DNA of 64,000 nucleotides from Linderina pennispora. Lineage: Eukaryota; Kickxellomycota; Kickxellomycetes; Kickxellales; Kickxellaceae. A program made the translations under genes and the position numbers. The stretch is from the NCBI RefSeq assembly GCF_002104995.1, contig NW_024468254.1, positions 992,001 to 1,056,000 on the forward strand, written 5' to 3'. The first letter of the stretch is position 1, and every line of letters begins with the position of its first letter. A model generated the notes under the pieces. That model saw only the letters and a list, made by a program, of their open reading frames with translations, was not told the DNA's origin and did no database searches. This document shows positions 9,992 to 20,187 of the stretch, one piece after another.

Positions 9992-11491
9992 ATGTTTTCT
10001 CTCGGACTCCTGACACCCCGTCTCGCAGCAGCTCGATCCGCACCACTATTCCACGCCAGATACTCTTCACTGTTCAGTATGCCTGAGACGCCCACAGCCG
10101 CCGATCCCGTTGCCCAGCCCACGGAAGCAGAGCAGCCCGAGGCACAGCCTTCGGTCGACGCTCCTGAGCCGCCAAAGCGCAAGAACAACCGCGCCCAGAC
10201 ATGCAAAGACCGGCGCGAGTACGCCAAGAAGGTGCGCGTCGACCGCGCCGCCGAGTACGAGGCCAGCGGAGCACCTCGGCAGTCTACCAGCAGCGAGCCG
10301 CGGCAGCCGAAGCGCAAAGTCGCTTTGCTGATGGGCTTCTGCGGAACCGGATACCAGGGCATGCAGGTGAACCACAACGCAAAGACGATCGAAGGTGACC
10401 TGTTCCGCGCCCTGGTGGATGCCGGCGCTGTATCACCGGATAACGCTGGCGACCAGAAGAAGGTGCAGTTCCAGCGCGCAGCACGCACTGACAAGGGCGT
10501 GCATGCTGCGGGCCAGGTGGTATCGCTAAAGATGATTATTGAGGATCCCAAAATCGTGAGCAAGGTCAATGAGAAGCTGCCGGAGCAGATCCGCGTGTGG
10601 GGGTATGTGCGGGTGATCCGGTCGTTCAACGCAAAGACCATGTGCGACTCGCGCGTCTACGAGTACCTGCTGCCGACATATGTGTTTATGCCGCCGTCGG
10701 CGCGCAACGCTGAGATTGCAAAGACTGTGGCATACGGTGAGCGCGAGGTGATAGAGTCGACCAAGGAGGAGATGGAGGAGAAGCGCGCGTACCGGATCAC
10801 GCCCGAGCAGCTGGAGATGACGCGCCAGGCGTTCGCCAAGTACAAGGGCACACACGACTTCCGCAATTTCACGGTGACGCGCGGGTGCACGGCGTCGAAC
10901 TCGAAGCGCTTCATTATGTCGTTCACGGTCTCGGATCCGATGGTCATCGATGGCGGCGAGTGGCTCAGCCTGAAGGTGCAGGGCCAGTCATTCATGCTGC
11001 ACCAGATCCGCAAGATGGTGGGCCTAGTGATCATGATGGTCCGGACCAGCACGCCGCTGACGCTTATTGATGCTTTGTTTGACGGACCACGCGTGAATGT
11101 GCCGAAGGCGCCAGGACTCGGCCTGCTGCTGGAGCGGCCAGTGTTTGATGCGTTCAGCCAGCGTGTGGCCAAGCAGAAGCAGGAGTACAAGGACCCAATC
11201 GTGTTTGAGCCGTACCAGGAGGAGATTGACGCATTCAAGCAAAAGTTCATCTACGACAACATCACACGCACCGAGCGGGACGAGATGGTGTTCGACAACT
11301 GGGTGCAGAACGTTGAGCTGTCGCCAGAGCAGTTCACGTACATTAATGAGGAGGGCACGATTCCCGAGTCGGCTGTTATTGTGCCAGGTGCGGACAACAT
11401 GGGCATGGCAACAAAATGGAAGGGCGACAGAGCCGGAGCGCGCAACGGCGGCGAATCGTCTGACGAGGAGGGCGATGCCAACGACGGTTAA
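9992..11491 (+). CDS. PUS1: tRNA pseudouridine synthase Pus1 (TruA family)
   Basis: A 499-aa TruA/Pus1-type enzyme that isomerises uridine to pseudouridine in tRNA and some other RNAs. The catalytic Asp is about residue 167 in ARTDKGVHA. Further family motifs are KRKVALLMGFCGTGYQGMQ at the start of the fold, YEYLLPTYVF, KGTHDFRNFT and QSFMLHQIRKMVG. The first 29 residues are Arg/Ala/Ser-rich and nearly acid-free, like a mitochondrial presequence. A second in-frame Met at residue 30 could give a nuclear/cytosolic form, as reported for Pus1 isoforms in animals. The C-terminus is acidic (SSDEEGD). No intron is visible. Confidence 0.93.
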   Translation: MFSLGLLTPRLAAARSAPLFHARYSSLFSMPETPTAADPVAQPTEAEQPEAQPSVDAPEPPKRKNNRAQTCKDRREYAKKVRVDRAAEYEASGAPRQSTSSEPRQPKRKVALLMGFCGTGYQGMQVNHNAKTIEGDLFRALVDAGAVSPDNAGDQKKVQFQRAARTDKGVHAAGQVVSLKMIIEDPKIVSKVNEKLPEQIRVWGYVRVIRSFNAKTMCDSRVYEYLLPTYVFMPPSARNAEIAKTVAYGEREVIESTKEEMEEKRAYRITPEQLEMTRQAFAKYKGTHDFRNFTVTRGCTASNSKRFIMSFTVSDPMVIDGGEWLSLKVQGQSFMLHQIRKMVGLVIMMVRTSTPLTLIDALFDGPRVNVPKAPGLGLLLERPVFDAFSQRVAKQKQEYKDPIVFEPYQEEIDAFKQKFIYDNITRTERDEMVFDNWVQNVELSPEQFTYINEEGTIPESAVIVPGADNMGMATKWKGDRAGARNGGESSDEEGDANDG

Positions 11492-11735
11492 ATATTTGAG
11501 TGTCCCGCAATAAATTTGCATGCACAAGCCATCCATTTCACAAATGCCCGCGTGATATACCGAACGGAAATTAATGCAGTAATCGGCTAGGTGTGATCGC
11601 CTGGCAGCGAGGGTGTGTCGTGGCATCGCCCATTAGCGAACAGACTTGGCAGGGTGTGCTCTGTCACTTGTCTTTCTTTTTCGCTCATCTCCATTTTATA
11701 CTAATTCCACACAATTTCACTCACCACAACAATTC

Positions 11736-12844
11736 ATGGACTCCACACCCGGAAAGGTCTCCAGCATGGAAAAGGTACGGCGCCCAGAGTACCGAAAATA
11801 GCCCACACCCGCTACCCCACAGCTCCACGACCCTGTGCACTAACTGCTTTGTTTTAGACGCTACTGGCACCGTACGAATACCTGAGCCAGGTTCCCGGAA
11901 AGGAGATTCGCTCGGTAATGATCAAGGCGTTCAATAGCTGGCTGCATCTGGACACAGCCAAGGAGCAGGCGATTTCGAGCATTGTGCGAATGCTTCATAC
12001 GGCGAGCTTAATGTGCGTATCACTACCAGATGAAATTCCAGTCCACGCACTGCCAGATGATATACAGCCTTTTAATAACCAGCCACACATCACCACCACC
12101 ATTACCACCATTACCACAAATACTGCCGCACTATATAGGATTGATGACGTCGAGGACAACTCTGACCTGCGGCGAGGCGTCCCGGTGACACACAAGATAT
12201 ACGGCGTGCCAATGGCGATCAATACGGCCAATTACGTGTACTTTATTGCTCTGTCCGAGGTTTTGAAGCTGCAGAATCCCAAGGCGGTCGAGATATTCAC
12301 CGACGAGCTCTTGAACCTGCACCGCGGCCAGGGCATGGACCTGTACTGGCGCGACACACTGACGTGCCCGAGCGAGTCGGACTACCTCGAGATGGTGTCG
12401 CACAAGACCGGCGGCCTGTTCCGTCTCGCAGTCAAGCTGATGCAAGAGAGCAGCGACATGCCAAAGGACTTCACGGATTTGGTGAACCTCATTGGCGCGT
12501 ATTTCCAGATCCGTGATGACTACATGAACCTGCAGTCTTCCGACTACTCAAACAACAAGGGGTACTGCGAGGACCTGACCGAGGGCAAGTTTTCGTTTGT
12601 CATCGTCCATGCCATTACACACGGCGAGGACGGAGAGATCATGATGAGCATCCTGCGGCAGAAAACAAACGACGACAATGTCAAGAAATACGCCGTGTCG
12701 CTGATGGACAAGGCAGGGTCGTTCGAGTACACGAAGCAATATTTGATAGAGCTGGAGCACAAGATCGAAGAGGAGATCAAGGCCCACGGCGGGAACCAGC
12801 TGCTGGAGGACCTGATGCAGAAGCTGAGCGCGCCGTTCCACTAA
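11736..12844 (+). CDS. BTS1: Geranylgeranyl diphosphate synthase, three exons
   Basis: A trans-prenyltransferase that makes C20 GGPP for protein prenylation and terpenoids. Exons are 11736-11774, 11858-12012 and 12139-12844, giving 299 aa. Intron 1 (83 bp) runs GTACGG...TTTTAG with a CTAAC branch site. Intron 2 (126 bp) runs GTGCGT...TATATAG; it is a multiple of three and stop-free, so the frame reads through it, but removing it creates the expected ASLMIDDVEDNS with the first Asp-rich motif (DDVED). The second Asp-rich region is RDDYMN, followed by GKFSF. The N-terminal LLAPYEYLSQVPGKEIR is typical of fungal and animal GGPP synthases. Confidence 0.9.
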
Positions 12845-12958
12845 CCTTCCCATATAGTATAGGGCATGTGGCTAGACATGTAATTTTAAAGGCGGGTGGC
12901 AGGTAGTGCGCATCTCGGTATCTTTCTCCTTTTAATTTACTAGTATAACTTATATACA

Positions 12959-14002
12959 ATGGCTGAACTGAAGAAGGCGAAGAAACGCAAGGCTGTGCTG
13001 CTGCCAGAACACAGGGCGCCGGCAATTCTGCCACGGGTTGGCACCATGATTAGCAAGCTATCGATGGCCTTTGCTGGTACACGAGCCAGCAGCATATTCC
13101 AATTCATCCGGCGGCTGCTTGCGCGGCTGCCTCTCCTGTCGCATCTCGCCAACCGCATACACAACTCACTGCCACCCAATCTCCTTTGGCCATGCCAGAT
13201 GCCGTACCGACTAAACGCAACCATCCACATAGTCCGTGACGGCGACATAGTTACCGATCTCTGGGTATGGGCAAATAACCAGCCGGTGCTGTGGACGCAT
13301 GGTAGCTTTGGCAAGGGCATTTTGTCGCGGTCTGAAGCCACGTGGGCAAGGCGGTACTTGCAGCAACTAAGACCTGGTGAGGACAGAAGAGAATACCTGG
13401 AGGACATTACGCGCAGACGTCGGGAAGAGCGCAATCCTACATCAGAGCTGACGTGTGTGGAAATGAAGGATCTTGATGTCGCTGAGGAGGATGTGGAGGC
13501 AATGGAGCCCGTACAGCTTAGCCCGTACGAGACTCTGTTTCTGGTAGAAAACAGATATCTGGTTGTTAGTGATGCGGGTGGACAGATGTATGGGCTTGGG
13601 GACCTCTGGGAGATGTTCAGTTTGGTTGATGGCGACTTGCCGATGCTGTATGCTGCGTACCACTACTACCGGTCGAAGGGATGGATCGTGCGCAGTGGGC
13701 TCAAGTTTGCGACGGACTTTTTGCTCTACAGAAAGGGCCCGGCGTGGTCGCATTCCGAGTACGCGGTGGTCGTGCGGCCGCTGTCTGAACAGACCCCAGA
13801 GGAGGAGGAGCAGCAGCACCGGCTGGCGGATTCATGGCAGTACATGTTTGCAGTTTCCCGGGTGGCGAGTCAGGTCAGAAAGACGCTGGTGGTTTGCTTT
13901 GTCAAGTGTCCAGATCACATCGAGTACCCGCCGGATCTGCGGCAGTTCCAGGTCCAAGAGACCACGGTCCGGCGGTTCGACCCCAATGTCAACAGAAATT
14001 GA
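12959..14002 (+). CDS. SEN2: tRNA-splicing endonuclease subunit Sen2
   Basis: A 347-aa catalytic subunit of the tRNA-splicing endonuclease. The family motif GSFGKGILSRSEATW is at about residues 115-129. The C-terminal nuclease fold contains YYRSKGWIVRSGLKF, then DFLLYRKGP and HSEY (catalytic His), and a later QVRKTLVVCFV segment supplying the Lys. Together these give the Tyr-His-Lys active site of the Sen2/Sen34 type. The N-terminus is basic (KKAKKRK), consistent with nuclear targeting. It lies 114 bp downstream of the GGPP synthase gene and converges on INO1. No intron is needed, although the stretch around residues 38-70 is less family-like. Confidence 0.88.
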   Translation: MAELKKAKKRKAVLLPEHRAPAILPRVGTMISKLSMAFAGTRASSIFQFIRRLLARLPLLSHLANRIHNSLPPNLLWPCQMPYRLNATIHIVRDGDIVTDLWVWANNQPVLWTHGSFGKGILSRSEATWARRYLQQLRPGEDRREYLEDITRRRREERNPTSELTCVEMKDLDVAEEDVEAMEPVQLSPYETLFLVENRYLVVSDAGGQMYGLGDLWEMFSLVDGDLPMLYAAYHYYRSKGWIVRSGLKFATDFLLYRKGPAWSHSEYAVVVRPLSEQTPEEEEQQHRLADSWQYMFAVSRVASQVRKTLVVCFVKCPDHIEYPPDLRQFQVQETTVRRFDPNVNRN

Positions 14003-14137
14003 AATATATTTGACAAGCACTGCAAGAGAAGCGCTGAAGAGGGCAAAATAAAACCGCCGAGTTACCCACACCAAAACCTTTTTGCCTTCTTCGCAGCAGC
14101 TCTTCCCAAAGCTCAGCCGGAGAAGAAAGAAAGAGAG

Positions 14138-15754
14138 TTAGTGGAAGGCACGGTGCTCGAGCAGCATCTCGTTGTTGGGCGGCAGACCGACAAACGCACG
14201 CATGATGTTCTCCATGGCCATGCGCTGCTTGGCAAGGGCGTTGACGACCGGGGTGCCGGGCGGGACGACCGGAGCCTTGAGCATGTACGACAGGATGGAC
14301 AGCACCGAGTGGAACGGCTGCCACTCAGGCTCCTGGGCGTCGGCATCGGACTTGACGCGGTAGGTGACGCGGGTCATCAGCTCGGTCATCATGAAAAGGT
14401 CGATGATGAGCGGCGACGCCAGCAGCGAGTCCTCGCACGTGTTGTACAGCGAGATGGTGTTGAGACCACCCATGAAGATCTCGCTGACGTACTCGTCGAG
14501 CGCGCGCTTCGAGTCACCGACCGACGGCACGTACTTGATCACGATGGTGTGGTCGGGGTGCTCGCCCTTCTTGTACAGGATGTTGTTGGCGCTGACCATG
14601 TCGTCGACGACGCTGCTCTTGGAGATCTCCTTGGAGCGGAACTGCGCCGGGGCCGACAGGTTGCGGCCGTCGTTGTTGCCCAGGTGGTTGTACGAGGTGA
14701 TGGCCAGCGGCTTGATACCGGCGTTGACCAGGAACTCGGCCAGCACAGACTTGATCTTGGTCTGGCCGGACTTGAAGTCGTCACCGCCGACGAAGCTGCG
14801 CTCACGCTCAGCCAGATCGATGACACCAGGCACCAGGGTGTTCTGCGGCGAGCCGTTGACGAAGGGCGCACCCTCGAGGATCGAGGCGACGGCGAACAGG
14901 GTCGACGGCGAAACCTCCTCGTGGCCATTGGCAATGGCCTGCAGCAGGTTGTCGGCGGTGTCGTTGACGCCGGCCAGGATGTCGGCGTAGCGCTCAGTGT
15001 TGGCAGTCCACATGACAATAACGCGGTCCAGCTCGTTGGCCTGCTTGAACTCGCGGATGTCTCTGCGCAGGTGCTCGAGCTGCTCCTGCTTGGTGCCGCC
15101 GATGGTGTTGTCGGCGCGCTCCTCCTGGTTGGCGGCGATGAAATCGGGGTAGTAGACCGAGGGCAGCGGCTTGAGCTCGTTCAGCTCATCGTACAGCTTG
15201 CGCTGCAGGTCAACCGGCAGCACCTCGGCGCGGCGCATGGCATCGCCAATGCTCAGCGAGTTGATGTCCCAGCCGCCGATGACAATGTCGTTCGGGTGCA
15301 CCATGGGCACGATCTCGTTGAAGGGGACATACACGTCGCGCAGGTTCTCGTCGACACCGAGCTTGGTGGTCGAGGCAAGCATGACCGAGCCAAAGTAGTT
15401 GGGCTCCTGGGTGCCCTTGCGGGTTTCCCACGAGATCTTCTTCTTGTTGGCGATTATCGAGGCGGTGATGGTCGAGCCGTTGTTGCCACCCCAGCCGATA
15501 AGCATCAGGCCGACGCGGCCAACCTTGGTGCGGGTCTTGAACTGGTAGTGCACCTTGGTCGGCTTGGCCTTGAGCTTGCCCGACTCGGAATCGCGCGAAA
15601 CGATCGTGGTGTCGTACAGGTAATCGGACTCGATGGATCCCTCAGAGTAGTGGACATAGGGCGAATCGACCTGGAATGCAGTAGCGCCGGAGGCAGTGGC
15701 GGTGTTGGCGGACGGAGCGCCGTTGGAAGCAGTGATGTTGTTAACAGGAGACAT
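14138..15754 (-). CDS. INO1: Inositol-3-phosphate synthase (Ino1)
   Basis: A 538-aa NAD-dependent enzyme that converts glucose-6-phosphate to myo-inositol-3-phosphate, the first step of inositol synthesis in the cytosol. The NAD-binding motif GWGGNNGST is at about residues 88-96. Other conserved stretches are DIVIGGWDINSLSIGDAM, VMWTANTERY, GDDFKSGQTKIKSV, SYNHLGNNDGRNL and KYVPSVGDSKRA. The length matches the fungal family. A TATAAAAGG box lies 369 bp upstream on the minus strand, so the leader is long. I did not find a clear UAS-INO element. A very long open frame on the opposite strand is a shadow. Confidence 0.97.
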   Translation of the reverse strand: MSPVNNITASNGAPSANTATASGATAFQVDSPYVHYSEGSIESDYLYDTTIVSRDSESGKLKAKPTKVHYQFKTRTKVGRVGLMLIGWGGNNGSTITASIIANKKKISWETRKGTQEPNYFGSVMLASTTKLGVDENLRDVYVPFNEIVPMVHPNDIVIGGWDINSLSIGDAMRRAEVLPVDLQRKLYDELNELKPLPSVYYPDFIAANQEERADNTIGGTKQEQLEHLRRDIREFKQANELDRVIVMWTANTERYADILAGVNDTADNLLQAIANGHEEVSPSTLFAVASILEGAPFVNGSPQNTLVPGVIDLAERERSFVGGDDFKSGQTKIKSVLAEFLVNAGIKPLAITSYNHLGNNDGRNLSAPAQFRSKEISKSSVVDDMVSANNILYKKGEHPDHTIVIKYVPSVGDSKRALDEYVSEIFMGGLNTISLYNTCEDSLLASPLIIDLFMMTELMTRVTYRVKSDADAQEPEWQPFHSVLSILSYMLKAPVVPPGTPVVNALAKQRMAMENIMRAFVGLPPNNEMLLEHRAFH

Positions 15755-16122
15755 TTTTTCTTGGATTTTCTGGTAGTAGTTTCGTAGGCAGGGGGTTGTA
15801 GGTTAGAAGTCACAGTCCACACACAAAGGTGAAGAAGTCGGTGAGCGAGCTAAAAATTAATGCGTTTTAGGCTTGGGAAGGGTCCTCTTCCTTCCTCTGT
15901 GTGGGTTGTGCAGCGAAGCAAGAAGATTAGCGAACGTTGCTGAAGTGCGCTAAAGCGAGTGGCTCTCCTGAGACTGGTCGAGTGTCGGGAAAACCTTAAA
16001 AACCGGGGTGTGCTGGGCGGTAAAGTGGAAGCGAAGGCTAGGTATTCTTGGAAAGAATTGGCAAAAGCAGAAGGAGGAATCAGGAAAGGAGAGGCGGAGA
16101 GGAGGCTGGACCGCATGTCTGG

Positions 16123-16131
16123 CCTTTTATA
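16123..16131 (-). promoter_or_regulatory. TATA box, probably for INO1
   Basis: The minus strand reads TATAAAAGG, 369 bp upstream of the INO1 start. This implies a leader of ~340 nt or a leader intron. Confidence 0.6.
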
Positions 16132-17638
16132 CCCGGCCAGTGCAGAAAATAACAGAGCGCGCTTATCAGCAACGGCATTTCGGGCTGTGAATGAAAGCGC
16201 GTGGGCGGTAGTGCGGGATTCACTCGCTCTGTGGGCTGAGGCATCGAATTTCTGTGCAGATGGTGATTGCGTCTTTTTTGGGCAAACCGATGGGCGAGGC
16301 AAGAGCGCATTCATGTTTTTCTCAGGCACGCCGGGCGTCAGCACGCATGCCGATGATTGACCAGGCAGCGGGCGCGCAAGTATGTGCCTCCGCCCCTTGC
16401 TGACTCTGTCGCTGCCCTAACCCGGCGCCGCCGCTCGGGAAAAGTTCGCGCCGGGAGCGAAGCCTATGGAATCCCAGCAGGGGACTGGGATTGCCACCTG
16501 CCTCGAGTCATGGAACCGGAACTGAAGCCAGAATGCGGCCCTTGGAAGCCAAGCAGCAGTAATAATGGCTTGGGTTTGTTGTTTTTTCTTGGCAGGCCGC
16601 CCGCTGTTGCATTTGGCGCCATTGGCTGGGAATGGCGCGTCTGGACGATCGTTCACATTGTCTCCACTGAACAACCTCCACCCAACACCAGCAATTCTCC
16701 GAACAAACATGTCTGCTCTTGAAGAATTAGGAGCGTGACGCAGCATGCGGTCGCAGTAGAATGCCACATTCACGCCCACGAGCAGGCTACAGCAGCCGAC
16801 AAGCCTGCCCCAGGTATCCTTGGCCTGTGGTTGGCAAAAGGAAGACCATGGCTGCATTGACGCTGATTGGCGGCAGCGAGCCGAGCGCACATCCAGCTCG
16901 CCCTTGAGGCCTCCGCCTTGACGACTCTGCATAACGTGGGTCCGGAAAATTAGGGTTTGCCCGGATGTCTTCCGTTTTCCAGAGCTGGACCACAGGTGGG
17001 ACCGTTTTTGCTCGGGCCAGGGGTCTTGTGCAAGTCACCTGGCGACTATTGCATACTATTCATTGCCGGGCATGCCTGCAGTGGCGGGTGTCATGGGTGG
17101 GCTCGGTATGCCCATGTGCGCCGACTAGACCCCTCTCCACACCTCGCTTCCGCAAGCCCACCTCATAGCCAGCATGATTCGTCCATTACTGGCACTTGTA
17201 CATAGCCTGACATATTTGTCGACCCCGGTGTCGTCTGTGTGCTTTCCAACATGCCTCGCTGCATGTTCATAGCTATCGCCCGCACAAGTGACGCCACACT
17301 TGGTGCTTCAGTTTCGGTCCTTTATTTAGTTCCTAGAAGTCACCAATCGGGATACAGAGTGTCACAGCCCATGGTGGGACCTGCACTCTACATGGTTGCG
17401 TGCCAATCTTACAAATAGCCCATCACCACTACCGCTTTGGCTGTCCTGTTTAGTCAGCCGATAGTCAGAAAAAGGGCCGATCCCAGTATTGTCATCAAGT
17501 AACTTTTCCTCTTATTCCAGTGCCTGGTAATGACTATTACGGATCCAGAGAGAGAATCTCACTAGCCGACACAAACTGAAGGTAAACTTGCAAAAAAAAA
17601 AAATAGCGTCATTAGAAAGCACCACATCTTCACACGAC

Positions 17639-17645
17639 TATAAAA
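17639..17645 (+). promoter_or_regulatory. TATA box of the first cluster gene
   Basis: TATAAAA about 105 bp before the ATG at 17744. Confidence 0.6.
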
Positions 17646-17743
17646 AGGCCGCCCGTCATGGACATTCAGAAAAACTTGTACCCTTGCTTTCCTTCATTAC
17701 TTCATTCACATTCCTCAATATACTCAATAGTTCCATATTAACG

Positions 17744-17983
17744 ATGACGACCACGCTGACTGTGACCAAGCCAGAGGCTACAGCTCTGCTCAAGAAGACC
17801 GCCAAGACCTCGCAGAAGAAGCGCTTTTCCAAAACTCCCAGCGTTGCCAGCCGTCACCGCCAGTCCCCGCCAAAGGTGTCCATGGGCCCGCTTGCCCGCT
17901 TGCTTGCTGGATACGAGAGCATCTTTGGCAAGAAGCCATATGTCAAGCGTGTAAGGCTGACTGGCAAGCCTGTAGTTGCATAA
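17744..17983 (+). CDS. Small basic protein with GYxxIFGKKP motif
   Basis: A 79-aa, very basic protein of unknown function. Residues about 55-64 read GYESIFGKKP, followed by VKRVRLTGKP near the C-terminus. The same C-terminal signature (GY..IFGKKP, then VRL.GK) recurs in the small protein at 19601-19858, and a variant (GYHDLFGEKP) ends the CsbD-like protein at 18291-18650. A TATA box lies about 105 bp upstream. The ATG at 17744 follows a pyrimidine-rich leader and is preferred over an upstream in-frame ATG. Its job is unknown; its neighbours suggest a stress-related role. Confidence 0.6.
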   Translation: MTTTLTVTKPEATALLKKTAKTSQKKRFSKTPSVASRHRQSPPKVSMGPLARLLAGYESIFGKKPYVKRVRLTGKPVVA

Positions 17984-18172
17984 ATTATCTCCCAGGCTGA
18001 CTTGGGTATCGGTCCTTTGTTTAGCATCTCACAATTAATCCGAACACGGTCTTTAACCAATGGCAGCCCCAACTAGCACGTTGTAACGTGGCAGCCCGCG
18101 CATATATGGTATGCAATATGCGTATGGGCCTAGACTGTCTTCAAACAGCGGCTGCTGGGGTGGAGGAAAAGC

Positions 18173-18180
18173 TATAAAGG
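18173..18180 (+). promoter_or_regulatory. TATA box
   Basis: TATAAAGG 118 bp upstream of the ATG at 18291; the same octamer precedes the gene at 19601. Confidence 0.6.
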
Positions 18181-18290
18181 CAGCTGAGTACCATCGACCA
18201 GGGTGCGGCTTCCTCATCTACCTGCAGTCAATTTTCTCTACACCCGCTCTACTAACAAAGTAGTCTTTCTCAATATTCCTTTATTCAACC

Positions 18291-18650
18291 ATGTCTAACG
18301 ACGGCAAGCTCATGAGAGACGATGCCCAGATTGCTGCTGGCGGAACCAAGCGCACTATTGGCAAAATAATCCGCAATGAAGCCATGGTGGCCAGTGGCAA
18401 TGAGGAAATGGCCGCTGCCCGAACAGATAAGCAGCGAATCCATGGGGATGCACACAGTCATCACTCTGGCAGCACTGGCAAGTCCAGCGGCGACAGCCCA
18501 GAGGGAATGATCCGCCGAGCGACACAAGATATCGAGCAAGGTGTGGAGGCTGTGACTGACCCCATCGTCCACGGGTACCACGATCTCTTTGGCGAAAAGC
18601 CCAAGCACCCCCTCCACCCTCACCCCCACCACCACCACCACCAGCAATAG
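18291..18650 (+). CDS. CsbD-like small protein with C-terminal GYHDLFGEKP and His-rich tail
   Basis: A 119-aa protein. Residues about 5-50 resemble the CsbD-like stress fold: an amphipathic start, AAGGTKRTIGKIIRNEAM, then ASGNEEMAAA. A central low-complexity Ser/Gly/His linker follows. Residues about 94-103 read GYHDLFGEKP, the motif shared with two neighbouring small proteins. The tail is Pro/His-rich with a run of five His. CsbD-like proteins in bacteria and fungi are small, hydrophilic and often stress-induced; the biochemical role is uncertain. It joins both modules of this cluster in one protein. Confidence 0.65.
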   Translation: MSNDGKLMRDDAQIAAGGTKRTIGKIIRNEAMVASGNEEMAAARTDKQRIHGDAHSHHSGSTGKSSGDSPEGMIRRATQDIEQGVEAVTDPIVHGYHDLFGEKPKHPLHPHPHHHHHQQ

Positions 18651-19600
18651 CTTTGTTCTGCAATTATTCCGCTTTTTACCAAATATAGAACGTCGACAGC
18701 TATGACTGTGTTTTCGGCACTTTCTGCGTGCTGCTGGTCGGCTACACATTACAAATATGCCCGAGGATGGGCTGCCGCTACGCGCACTGAACGGCTATTA
18801 TCTGTGAACCATTTGTCATGCCTGAATAAGCGCAACCGACCTCACCCCCTTGCCACATGCAGGCAGATGAAGTGTGGTCGGAGTAGACCCCTGTCGAGTG
18901 CCCACAGTCTGCTCCGCTTGGCAACAAACTCGTGTTCATCATATCTGGCTGTTTTCTTGACACTGCCCGCTGACACCCCCTGCACTATGCAAAAATACCT
19001 TTCCCTTGTATTAACTCTTACTGGCCAGTAAAGTCCATTTGTATGCTAGGCACGCTTAAACCACGCAATGAAACTAAATGTCCGGTGGCAAAACAGAAAT
19101 AGCTGCATCTGGCTGAGACCCTATGGGTAAAGCGGATCTGGAGCGATGCCCCTGACTTTGTGTCCACAGACATGTGAATAAATCTCTCCGTTTTCCACGC
19201 CTTGTAAACAACTGACAAACAAAGCTGCTGCGGTTCCCATCGTTTTGCCAAGTTTCAACCGTCTGTATGCAGAGACATTCTGACTGCTTGACCAGGCAAT
19301 ATTAGTAATGTGCTAGCTCCAGCACAGCTACAGATAGTCTCGTGTCCTAGTGTTTGCACACTTGTCCATATGAATAGCGGCTCCTGGCGCCGCAGCCATA
19401 CCGCGGAATTGAAGTGGGACTCGCAGCTGGCTGTTCCGAACGAAGCTGGAGAACACGAGCGATTCCTATAGATTTTTCCTAGCCCCCTCCTGGCTGATAT
19501 AAAGGCGCTGCTGTCTGGTGTGCTGGATGCCATTCTCACTACCACTATCTCCGCATTCAACATCCCAAGATAGCTTTCAAATACCTTTATTTCACCACCC
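18651..19600. other. Intergenic spacer within the small-gene cluster
   Basis: About 950 bp with no supported gene. It ends with the TATA box for the gene at 19601. Open frames here look random. Confidence 0.5.
19498..19505 (+). promoter_or_regulatory. TATA box
   Basis: TATAAAGG 103 bp upstream of the ATG at 19601. Confidence 0.6.
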
Positions 19601-19858
19601 ATGCCTACCGCTCTGAACCAAGCCAAGGCCGAACTCCAGGTCCCAACCCCTCATCAGAACTCCCACCAGAACTCCCCAACAAGACGCATTAGCAAAGCAT
19701 TCGCTGACCTCAGTAACCACCGCCACCATCGCCACGAGCACAGAGAGTCGCCACCAAGCAACTTGTTCTCATCCATCGCCACTGGATACAGAGACATCTT
19801 TGGAAAGAAGCCAGAAACCACGCATGTCAGATTGCGTGGAAAGCGCCCAGTCTCCTGA
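19601..19858 (+). CDS. Small basic protein with GYRDIFGKKP motif
   Basis: An 85-aa basic, His- and Ser-rich protein of unknown function. The C-terminus reads GYRDIFGKKP and then VRLRGKRPVS, closely paralleling the protein at 17744-17983 (GYESIFGKKP, VRLTGKP). The N-terminal half is low-complexity (QNSHQNSP, HRHHRHEH) and not conserved with it. It looks like a divergent tandem duplicate in which only the C-terminal motif is under constraint. A TATAAAGG box lies 103 bp upstream. Confidence 0.6.
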   Translation: MPTALNQAKAELQVPTPHQNSHQNSPTRRISKAFADLSNHRHHRHEHRESPPSNLFSSIATGYRDIFGKKPETTHVRLRGKRPVS

Positions 19859-20187
19859 GACCTCAAACTTTGCTTGTTACATTTTGTAACCAATCTCGCA
19901 TTCGCGTGAATAGATATTATATTCTGAGCACATCCCTGGCCGGCATGCTGGATACTGTACTGCTAAAGCGCACTGGTTATGTTTGTAACGCCATGCAGTC
20001 TAGACCCTTGCCACACTATCTGCCTAACGGTCAAGGAGCAGCTTCGTGTTCTTGCGAGAGCCCTAAGACACTGGTCTTTGCTGAGCATACCGAACCCAGT
20101 GTCTGCCTTCTTGCTGCACGCTTCTCCACTCTTACTATTACATCTATTTTTCTGTACAGCAATTACGTTTTAACACTACCCACTATC

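Larger units (their letters stand above)
15755..17743. other. Long intergenic region upstream of INO1 and of the small-gene cluster
   Basis: About 2 kb. It holds the INO1 TATA box and, at 17639-17645, a TATA box for the first small gene of the cluster. Open frames of 80-170 codons on both strands show no recognisable domains and were not called. No RNA gene is seen. Confidence 0.5.

Noticed and set aside
14141-15787. 548-codon open frame opposite INO1
   Set aside because: It mirrors the strongly biased codons of INO1 on the other strand, has low-complexity Val/Asp/Gly-rich content and no domain; it is a shadow.
16417-16932. 171-codon minus-strand frame upstream of the small-gene cluster
   Set aside because: Composition is random-like with no motif, and overlapping frames on the other strand are equally open.
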